From: Oceanicola sp.
GTDB lineage: Bacteria; Pseudomonadota; Alphaproteobacteria; Rhodobacterales; Rhodobacteraceae
Length of the DNA: 64,000 bases
NCBI GenBank assembly: GCA_017792405.1
Contig: CP051231.1
Coordinates: 508,634 to 572,633 of the forward strand
Direction: 5' to 3'
The notes beneath the pieces were generated by a model. The model saw only the letters and a program-made list of their open reading frames with translations, was not told the origin of the DNA and made no database searches. The position numbers and the translations under genes were made by a program. Shown in pieces: positions 57,857 through 64,000 of this stretch (its first letter is position 1; every line of letters begins with the position of its first letter).

Positions 57857-59080
57857 TTATTCGATCACCATCATCTCGGCGTCGGCGATGCTCTCGGGGT
57901 AGAGGATCTTGATCTCGCCGCCCTGCACCTGAATGATCGGCATCTCGCGGCCCTCGTTCATGCCGTTCTCGCCGAATTTGATCGGGCCATAGAAGGTTTC
58001 GAGATCAGTTGCGGCCAGCGCGTCGCGCACGGCGGTCGGCTCGACCGAGCCTGCGCGGGTGACGGCATCGGCCACGACATCGAGGGCTGCGGCGCAGGAG
58101 CCGTGCACGTAGTCGGGATCTTCGCCGCCGGAGGCCTCGAGGAAGGCCTGGTAGAAGGCATCGGTGGAGTCCCATGCGCCCGACACGTCTGTGTAGCCGG
58201 TGGCGTGGTGCCACCAGGTCGAGCTGCTCACGCCGTTTGCCAGCTCGCCGAGGCCTTCGGTGAACTCCTTGTAGGCCGGGCCGGTGACCATGGTGATGAT
58301 CGGGGCCTCGATGCCGAGGTCTTCCATCTGCTTGCGACCGAGGATCAGATCTTGCGTGTAGCCGGTCATGTAGACCCAGTCGGGCGACATGGACTTGATG
58401 GTGGAGAGCGCCGCGGAGTGGTCGATGGCACCGACCGGGTAGAGCTCTTCATAGACGACTTCGATGCCTGCGCCGGAGGCAGCGGCGGAGATGGCGGTGG
58501 CCATCGACTTGGGGAACACGTCATCGCGGCCATAGACGGCGATGGTGCCTAGCTCCGGCATCGTCTCCTTGAACTCGGCGACCATCGCCTCGGTCATGCC
58601 GCTGTTGGGCGCGAGGGTGCCGAAGAGATACTTGAAGCCCTGGTTGAAGACCTCGGTGGAGGAGGAGACGCAGGCAACCAGCGGGATCTGGTAGCGCTCG
58701 GCCACGGCGGCGACGATCTTGGTGTGGCCCGAGCCGAAGGGGGCCATCAGCACATCGACCTCGTCGTCGTTGATCAGCTTCTCGGCCAGCTGGCCAGCGC
58801 GTTTGCCGTCGGTCTGGTAATCATACTCGACGATCTCGACCAGCATCTTGGTGCCGCCCACGTCGATGCCGCCTGCGGCGTTGACCTTGTCGCTCCACAT
58901 CTTCCAGACCAGTTCCTGCTTGTGGCCCTCGTCGGCCAGCCCGCCGGTGAGCGCGAGCGGCGCGCCGATCTTCAGTACGTCCTGCGCCATCGCCGGGGCG
59001 GCGAGGCTGGCGGCGGCCACTGCGCCGAGCGCGGCGGCGAGAGTCTTGGCCTTGATGTGGGATGTCCCTTGGGTGGTCAT
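57857..59080 (-). CDS. Liv-type solute-binding protein (periplasmic binding family 6)
   Basis: A 407-residue periplasmic protein with signal peptide (KTLAAALGAVAAASLAAPAMAQ). Ligand-domain start VLKIGAPLALTGGLADEGHKQELVWKMW and DDEVDVLMAPFGSGHTKIVAAVAERY are typical of branched-chain amino acid, amide or urea-type receptors. ATG 59080 with AGGAGA 7 bases upstream. First gene of the transporter operon. Its neighbours (amidases, HpxW-like) suggest an amide or ureide rather than leucine. Confidence 0.9.
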   Translation of the reverse strand: MTTQGTSHIKAKTLAAALGAVAAASLAAPAMAQDVLKIGAPLALTGGLADEGHKQELVWKMWSDKVNAAGGIDVGGTKMLVEIVEYDYQTDGKRAGQLAEKLINDDEVDVLMAPFGSGHTKIVAAVAERYQIPLVACVSSSTEVFNQGFKYLFGTLAPNSGMTEAMVAEFKETMPELGTIAVYGRDDVFPKSMATAISAAASGAGIEVVYEELYPVGAIDHSAALSTIKSMSPDWVYMTGYTQDLILGRKQMEDLGIEAPIITMVTGPAYKEFTEGLGELANGVSSSTWWHHATGYTDVSGAWDSTDAFYQAFLEASGGEDPDYVHGSCAAALDVVADAVTRAGSVEPTAVRDALAATDLETFYGPIKFGENGMNEGREMPIIQVQGGEIKILYPESIADAEMMVIE

Positions 59081-59550
59081 TGTCACGTCTCCTGTTGGCT
59101 TCTCTGGCTGGTCGAGGCGGGCCACGACCGGGATTCCTGTCCTCCGGCGACGATATTATCAGCATACTGTGTATTCTACTTGCCGGGCCGGATGCGGGGA
59201 CAGGATTGCGCGGATGTGCCAGAATGAGGCGGGCAGGCGCGGCCTTTGAACGTTTTGTGGGCATACTGCGTATCCCGGCGCAACGTGGAGTTGTGTTGAG
59301 GCGTGAGCCGTGTGTGATTCCACTGGATAGGCGTGAATTGGGTTGCGGACAGACAGAGGGTAAACCCTTCAGTAAGCCGACTGTTTTGATCGGATTTTCT
59401 GGTGGTCGCTGGATGTGCCGGAGCGGCTGCCGGGAGCGGGCGCTTGCATGCGCCCGGCTTCGCGGCAATATAGGTGGCATACTGCGCAACGTGCCCGTTG
59501 GGGCCGCAAAACGCAGCAGACCACCATCCGCGCGACCGAGAGGACAACAC
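59081..59550. promoter_or_regulatory. 470-base divergent control region with repeated GCATACTG sites
   Basis: No gene is evident. GCATACTG(T/C)G occurs at 59162-59171, 59261-59270 and 59477-59486. The first two extend to ATAC-N3-GTAT inverted repeats (59164-59174, 59263-59273); the third keeps one arm. GCGCAACGTG also occurs twice (59278-59287, 59484-59493). The first site lies within ATTATCAGCATACTG (59155-59169), shared with the region before the Mo-hydroxylase operon. Likely operators for the Liv operon to the left and the HpxW-like gene to the right. Confidence 0.6.
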
Positions 59551-61119
59551 ATGCTCAACCCCGCACTCGGCCTCAAGGGGGCCATCTCCGCGCCGCATCA
59601 GGCGGCCGCACAGGCCGGGGCGGGCGTGCTTGCCGAAGGCGGCAGCGCGGTAGAGGCGATGGTGGCTGCAGCGGCGGCGGTGGCGGTGGCCTACCCGCAT
59701 ATGAACGGAATTGGCGGCGACGGGTTCTGGCTGATCAAGCGGGCCGGGCAGGCGCCGGTCGCGATCTTTGCGGGCGGGCAGGCGGCGGGGCTGGCCACGC
59801 CGGAGTGGTATGCCGCGCAGGGCCATACAGAGGCGATCCCGGCGCGGGGGGCGCTGGCGGCGCTCACGGTGCCGGGCACGGTGGGCGGCTGGGGCGCGGC
59901 ACTGGCGCTCTGCGAGGCGCCGATGCCGCTGGCGCGGCTTCTGGCCCCGGCGATTGCGCTCGCCCGAGAGGGCATTGCGGTGACGGGCAATCAGGCAGAC
60001 TGCACGGCGGAGAAGGCCGAGGGTCTCGCGCCGGTGCCAGGCTTCGCGGAGATCTACATGCCGGGCGGAAGTGCACCGGAGCGGGGCAGCCGGCTGACGC
60101 AGGCCGCCCTTGGCGGCACGCTGGAGCGGATCGCGGAGGCGGGCGTGGCAGACTATTACACCGGCGACCTTGCGGCGACCCACGGGACCTTTCTGGAGGC
60201 CGCGGGAAGCCCGCTGCGCCGCGCCGATCTGGGGGCTTACGGCGCGGAGCGGCGGGTGCCGCTGGAGGTGACGACGTCGCAGGGGCGGCTGTGGAACATG
60301 CTGCCACCGACGCAGGGCGTGGCCTCGCTCGCCATTCTGGCGCTCTTCGACCGGCTCGGGGTGCGCGAAGGCGAAGGGTTTGCCCATATCCACGGGCTGA
60401 TCGAGGCGACCAAACAGGCTTTCATCCGCCGCAATGCCGAGTTGGGCGACAGGGTGGAGGCGCAGGCCTGGCTGGAGGCGGCGGCGCTGGATGAGATGGC
60501 CGCGCGGATCGACCCGGCGCGCGCGCTGCCATGGCCCTATGAGCCACGGCAGGGCGACACGATCTGGATGGGCGCGGCGGATGCCGAGGGCACGGTGGTG
60601 AGCTTCATCCAGAGTGTGTTCTGGGAGTTCGGCTCTTGCCTGACCTGCCCGGAGACGGGCGTGGTGTTTCAGAACCGGGGGGCGGCGTTTTCGCTGGGCG
60701 AGGGGCCGAACCAGGTGGCGCCGGGAAAGCGACCCTTCCACACGCTGAACCCGGCAATGACCGAGCTGACGGACGGGCGGGTGATGGCCTATGGCACGAT
60801 GGGCGGCGAGGGCCAGCCGCAGACGCAGGCCGCCGTTTTCAGCCGGTATGCGCAGTTCGGCATGGGCTTGCAGGAGGCGGTGACCGCTCCGCGCTGGCTG
60901 CTAGGCAAGACATGGGGCGACGACACGACCACTCTGAAGGTGGAGAGCCGGATGGACCCAGGCTTGGTGGCAGAGCTCCGGCAGGCGGGCCACGAGGTGG
61001 AGATGCTGCCGCCCTTCAGCGACCTTGCGGGCCATGCGGGCGCGGTGGTGCTGCACCCCGGCGGGCTGCGTGAGGCCGCCAGCGACCCCCGCGCCGATGG
61101 CGCGGCGCTGGGGCTGTGA
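59551..61119 (+). CDS. gamma-glutamyltransferase-family Ntn hydrolase, HpxW-like (possible oxamate amidohydrolase)
   Basis: A 522-residue proenzyme of the GGT superfamily. The expected self-cleavage site and nucleophile is Thr337 in RQGDTIWMGAADAEGTVVSF. True GGTs have T-T-H here; this protein has T-I-W. The following QSVFWEFGSC, FQNRGAAFSLGEGPN, PGKRPFHTLNPAM, YGTMGGEGQPQTQAAVFSRYA and PRWLLGKTWG blocks agree with the HpxW branch (oxamate amidohydrolase) as I recall it. No signal peptide, so it is cytoplasmic, unlike periplasmic GGT. GAGAGGA precedes ATG 59551. Its stop overlaps the next start (GTGA). Confidence 0.8.
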   Translation: MLNPALGLKGAISAPHQAAAQAGAGVLAEGGSAVEAMVAAAAAVAVAYPHMNGIGGDGFWLIKRAGQAPVAIFAGGQAAGLATPEWYAAQGHTEAIPARGALAALTVPGTVGGWGAALALCEAPMPLARLLAPAIALAREGIAVTGNQADCTAEKAEGLAPVPGFAEIYMPGGSAPERGSRLTQAALGGTLERIAEAGVADYYTGDLAATHGTFLEAAGSPLRRADLGAYGAERRVPLEVTTSQGRLWNMLPPTQGVASLAILALFDRLGVREGEGFAHIHGLIEATKQAFIRRNAELGDRVEAQAWLEAAALDEMAARIDPARALPWPYEPRQGDTIWMGAADAEGTVVSFIQSVFWEFGSCLTCPETGVVFQNRGAAFSLGEGPNQVAPGKRPFHTLNPAMTELTDGRVMAYGTMGGEGQPQTQAAVFSRYAQFGMGLQEAVTAPRWLLGKTWGDDTTTLKVESRMDPGLVAELRQAGHEVEMLPPFSDLAGHAGAVVLHPGGLREAASDPRADGAALGL

Positions 61120-61784
61120 CGGGGATGGCGCCGGAGGACTTCTGGCAGAAGATCGAGCCGGGCCCGCCGCCGCCGCCGCCCTATGAGGGGCGGTTTCCGG
61201 CGGTGCTGCCGGGCGGCGAAGTGCTGTGGCTGCCACTGCGCCCGCTGGAGGGCACGGAGACGGCGCTGGCCTCGCTGATCCTCAATCAGGCGAGTTTTGC
61301 TGTGGCGGGGCGGTTGGCGGCGCTGCTGGCCGAGGCGCTGCGCCCGCATGGCGTGACCCGGGTGGTCGGCCTGCCGACGCTGGGCCTCGGGCTGGCGGCG
61401 GGGGTGGCGGAGGCGCTGGGGCATGGCCGCTACCTGCCGCTCGGCACCTCGCGCAAGTTCTGGTACGACGAGGCGCTCTCGGAGCCGCTGCGCTCTGTCA
61501 CCAGCCCCGGCGGCGGCAAACGGCTGTACATCGACCCGCGGATGCTGCCGCTGCTGGAAGGCGCGCGCGTTGCGGTGATCGACGATGCGATCTCGACCGG
61601 CACCTCGATGGTGGCCGCGCTGGACCTGCTGGACAAGGTCGGCGCGCAGGTGGTGGTGGCGGGAGCGGCGATGCTTCAGACCGAACGCTGGCAGCCCGCG
61701 CTGGCCGGGCGGGTGGCGGTGGAAGGGGTGTTTCACTCGCCTCTGCTCAAGGCCGGGCCGGGCGGGTACGCGCCAATGGGTTAA
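61116..61784 (+). CDS. phosphoribosyltransferase-family protein
   Basis: A 222-residue type I PRTase fold. The PRPP-binding loop is VAVIDDAISTGTSMVAAL near residue 152-169, with an upstream FWYDEAL flexible-loop region. It may salvage or modify a purine or pyrimidine-like base. Start GTG 61116 overlaps the HpxW-like stop (GTGA); ATG 61125 is an alternative. The stop lies 4 bases inside the converging lipocalin gene. Its partnership with the hydrolase suggests a nucleobase-related pathway. Confidence 0.78.
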   Translation: MTGMAPEDFWQKIEPGPPPPPPYEGRFPAVLPGGEVLWLPLRPLEGTETALASLILNQASFAVAGRLAALLAEALRPHGVTRVVGLPTLGLGLAAGVAEALGHGRYLPLGTSRKFWYDEALSEPLRSVTSPGGGKRLYIDPRMLPLLEGARVAVIDDAISTGTSMVAALDLLDKVGAQVVVAGAAMLQTERWQPALAGRVAVEGVFHSPLLKAGPGGYAPMG

Positions 61785-62848
61785 GGCTGCGGCGGGCGGT
61801 CGTAGCCTGTCATCTCCAGATATCCGCGGCCTGTGTGGCTGCCGGTGATTGCAACCGGGCCTTCCCAGTATTCGAAGCTGACTTCCATCCATGCGTCCGC
61901 GCGAAGCGCGTCGATTTCAACTTCGACGCCCTTGTCGGGCAGGGTGACGCGCCAGCGGGTGGGGGGCGTGCTGCCATTCAGCGGGGTGAGGGTGAGGACG
62001 CCGTTGCCGTAGGGGGTGGTGTTGCCATCGGGGTCGATCCATGTGGCGGAGGTGAAGGCGGTGCCGTCGGTGGCGCGCAGGGCGAAGCCCATGAGCCGGG
62101 CGCCGGTGGAGAAGGAGAGCGAGACCCAATCCCAGCCGTCCTGATTTTCGGCCAGCGGCTGGGAGGACCACTCGCGGTCCAGCCATGCGTTGCCGGAGAC
62201 GGGGATCTCGCCGTTCGGGAGGATGAGCCGGCCAGAGACCTCGTAGAAGGGTTGCGAGTAGTAGTGGCTGGCCTGTCCTGTGGGGGATTTGACCGAGTAG
62301 CCCTTGTCGCCGTGGAGGACGAGGGGGCCGGTGGCGGTGAGCTGGAGATCGTAGGCGAAGTCGGGGGCGGAGGCGGTGAGGCTGAGGGCGGAAAGCTCGT
62401 CGGCTTGTCCGGAAGCGGTGCCTGTCATCGACCAATCGTCGATCCACGCGGCGAAGGGGGCGGCGGTGACGCCGGCCTGGCCGGTGCCGCCACGGGCGAG
62501 GCGCTCGGTGGAGTGGTGGCTCTCAGGCGTGGTCAGGGCGGCATGGGCCATCCAGACCTGCGGGGAGGACCAGCCTTCGCGGTCGCCCGGCGCGAGGGCG
62601 GAGCGAAAGAGAGTCCACTGGATGCCGTAGGGGGTGCCGTCCGGCCCCGCGAGGGTGGCGGTGAGATACCACCATTCGATGCGGAAGGCGGGGTGGGGGC
62701 CGTGATCAGTGGGGAAGGTGAGCGTGGTGCTGCGGGAGGGCAGGGCAAAGCCATCGGCCTCGGTGCCGAGACCGGCGAAGCCCTGCGCGGTCGCCGAGAG
62801 CGGCGTGGCGGCGAGGCCGGCGAGGAGGGTGCGGCGGTTGAGGCTCAT
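61781..62848 (-). CDS. AttH/CrtC-like lipocalin-fold protein, exported
   Basis: A 355-residue protein with a Tat-like signal (MSLNRRTLLAGLAATPLSATAQ). The body matches the AttH/carotenoid 1,2-hydratase-like double lipocalin: HPAFRIEWWYLTATL, QWTLFRSALAP, WLDREWSSQPLAENQDGWDWVSLSF. Members of AttH type partner FtsX-like ABC exporters; true CrtC activity is not implied. The start overlaps the permease stop (ATGA). Confidence 0.87.
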   Translation of the reverse strand: MSLNRRTLLAGLAATPLSATAQGFAGLGTEADGFALPSRSTTLTFPTDHGPHPAFRIEWWYLTATLAGPDGTPYGIQWTLFRSALAPGDREGWSSPQVWMAHAALTTPESHHSTERLARGGTGQAGVTAAPFAAWIDDWSMTGTASGQADELSALSLTASAPDFAYDLQLTATGPLVLHGDKGYSVKSPTGQASHYYSQPFYEVSGRLILPNGEIPVSGNAWLDREWSSQPLAENQDGWDWVSLSFSTGARLMGFALRATDGTAFTSATWIDPDGNTTPYGNGVLTLTPLNGSTPPTRWRVTLPDKGVEVEIDALRADAWMEVSFEYWEGPVAITGSHTGRGYLEMTGYDRPPQP

Positions 62849-64000
62849 CTTTCGCTCGCGAAGGTCTTGAGGAAGGTGGCGGGCTGGGTGCGGCGGAGCT
62901 TTAGCACCGGCCAGAAGCAGGCCAGCGCGGCGGCGGCGAGGGCGGTGGCGAAGAGCAGCGCCCATTGGCCGGGGAAGAGGAACATGGGCAGGCGCCAGCC
63001 GAAGGCCTCGGTGTTGACCACCGCCAGCAGCGCCCAGGCGAGGGCGAGACCGAGGGGGAGGGCAAACAGGGCGGTGAAGGCGGCGAGGGCGAGGGTGCGG
63101 AGGGCCTCGAGCGAGGCGAGGCGGGCGCGGGTGGTGCCCATCGCCCAGACCGGGGCGATCTGGGGCAGGCGCATAGTGGAGAGAGTGAGCATGGCGGTGA
63201 GGATGGCCAGCGCGGCGACGCCGAGGGTGAGGGCATTGAGGGCCGCCGTGACGGCGAAGGTACGCTCGAAGATGGCGAGCGAGTAGGCCTTGATCTCGGC
63301 GTTGGGGACCAGCGCGGTGGCGGGCAGACCGAAGTCATCCGTGATGGCAGCGGTGAGCGTGGGGATATCGTCTGGCGCGACGCGGATGCCGTGGCGGAGC
63401 TTTGGCACATCGGGGAAGTGGCGGGTGAGCGCGGGGACGCTGACGATGGCCTGGGGGCCGGGGTTTCCGTAATCGGAATAGGTGGCGACGATCTCGGGCT
63501 GCCAATCGGGGGCGAGCTGGAGGGTGTCGCCCGGGCCAAGGGCGGCGCGGCGGGCGAGTTGCTCGTTGATCATCACCGCGTCGCCTGTGGCGAGCCGGTC
63601 CCATGCGCCGGGGGTGACGGAGAGGAGCGGCCAGTTATCGCGGTAGGTGGGGTGGTCGGCGACGCCGTAGAGCTCGCCGGCGCCTTGGTCCGCCATTGGA
63701 ACGTCGACGTGCCAGATCGGCAGAGTGGCCTGCACCTCGGGGCGGGTGTCGAGGAAGGCGCGGAGGCGGGTGGCTTCGTCTTCGCTGCGGGCGGTGACGT
63801 AGAGTTCTGAGACGAGGCGCTGGTCGAGGAAGCCGGTGAAGGTGAGGCGGAAGGAGCTGACCATCGTGCCCACGCCTATGTTGGTGGCGAGCGCCAGCAG
63901 GAGGGCCATGAGGGCGAGGCGGAGGCCGGGGAGTTGCTGGCGGGCATCGGCCCAGAGCCATTGGGCGAGGGGGCGGCGGGCGAGGTGCTGGGCGGCGGCG
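62845..64000 (-). CDS. FtsX-type ABC permease (AttF/G-like), 5' end missing
   Basis: The frame is open to the right edge, so the start lies outside. At least 384 residues are visible: a segment near LALMALLLALATNIGVGTMV, a periplasmic MacB-like core (RSEDEATRLRAFLDTRPEV and others), then three membrane segments (about 215-345 from the internal Met at 63909) ending in FLKTFASER. The order permease then AttH-like lipocalin is the known attEFGH arrangement. It should move or extract a lipophilic substrate at the inner membrane. The matching ATPase would be beyond the window. Confidence 0.87.
   Translation of the reverse strand, partial: AAAQHLARRPLAQWLWADARQQLPGLRLALMALLLALATNIGVGTMVSSFRLTFTGFLDQRLVSELYVTARSEDEATRLRAFLDTRPEVQATLPIWHVDVPMADQGAGELYGVADHPTYRDNWPLLSVTPGAWDRLATGDAVMINEQLARRAALGPGDTLQLAPDWQPEIVATYSDYGNPGPQAIVSVPALTRHFPDVPKLRHGIRVAPDDIPTLTAAITDDFGLPATALVPNAEIKAYSLAIFERTFAVTAALNALTLGVAALAILTAMLTLSTMRLPQIAPVWAMGTTRARLASLEALRTLALAAFTALFALPLGLALAWALLAVVNTEAFGWRLPMFLFPGQWALLFATALAAAALACFWPVLKLRRTQPATFLKTFASER

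Overview
The window is high-GC DNA with tightly packed, translationally coupled operons. The gene content looks like a free-living alphaproteobacterium of the Rhodobacteraceae/Roseobacter type: a class II (B12-dependent) ribonucleotide reductase, a DUF1489 protein, Hint-domain and giant RTX-type secreted proteins, TTT and Liv-type transporters, and several aerobic catabolic operons. This placement is inferred from gene content; no species call is possible.

Layout. 1-5.7 kb: the tail of an upstream gene, a PAAR-like protein, a Hint-domain protein, an APH-type kinase, nrdJ and a DUF1489 gene. 5.9-10.8 kb: a 1,621-residue secreted nuclease. 10.9-15.8 kb: an aromatic meta-cleavage cluster (hpaH divergent from aldehyde dehydrogenase, two extradiol-dioxygenase-like VOC proteins and a class II aldolase-like protein). 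One VOC protein and the aldolase-like protein have lost their metal ligands. 15.8-20.5 kb: housekeeping genes (metF/metR-like pair, inositol monophosphatase, GFA protein, rhomboid protease, TPR protein).

20.7-36.7 kb begins at a tRNA-Leu(UAA) gene and is the most interesting part. It holds larB, larE and larC, which make the nickel-pincer nucleotide cofactor. With them are a divergent LarA-superfamily protein that keeps the His/His/Lys/His cofactor residues, a TctCBA transporter, a GntR and a LysR regulator, and sugar-acid enzymes (IlvD/Edd dehydratase, UxaA-like dehydratase, Ldh-family dehydrogenase, DHDPS-family lyase, RraA-family protein, SDR). I infer a hydroxy-acid or sugar-acid pathway that needs a nickel-pincer racemase or epimerase of unknown substrate.

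37.1-62 kb looks like a nitrogen-compound region: Rieske protein, amidohydrolase, amidase, HpxZ/AtzH-like protein, a broken DUF1116 gene, an oligopeptide-type ABC transporter, allophanate hydrolase (atzF), a three-subunit molybdenum hydroxylase whose small subunit is fused to a CoxG domain, a MarR regulator, a Liv-type ABC transporter, an HpxW-like member of the gamma-glutamyltransferase family and a phosphoribosyltransferase. A 15-bp motif (14/15 identical) upstream of the Mo-hydroxylase operon recurs between the Liv and HpxW-like genes, where its core recurs again; this suggests a shared regulon. The substrate is probably a ureide or N-heterocycle (inference). The window ends in an AttH-like lipocalin gene and a truncated FtsX-type permease.
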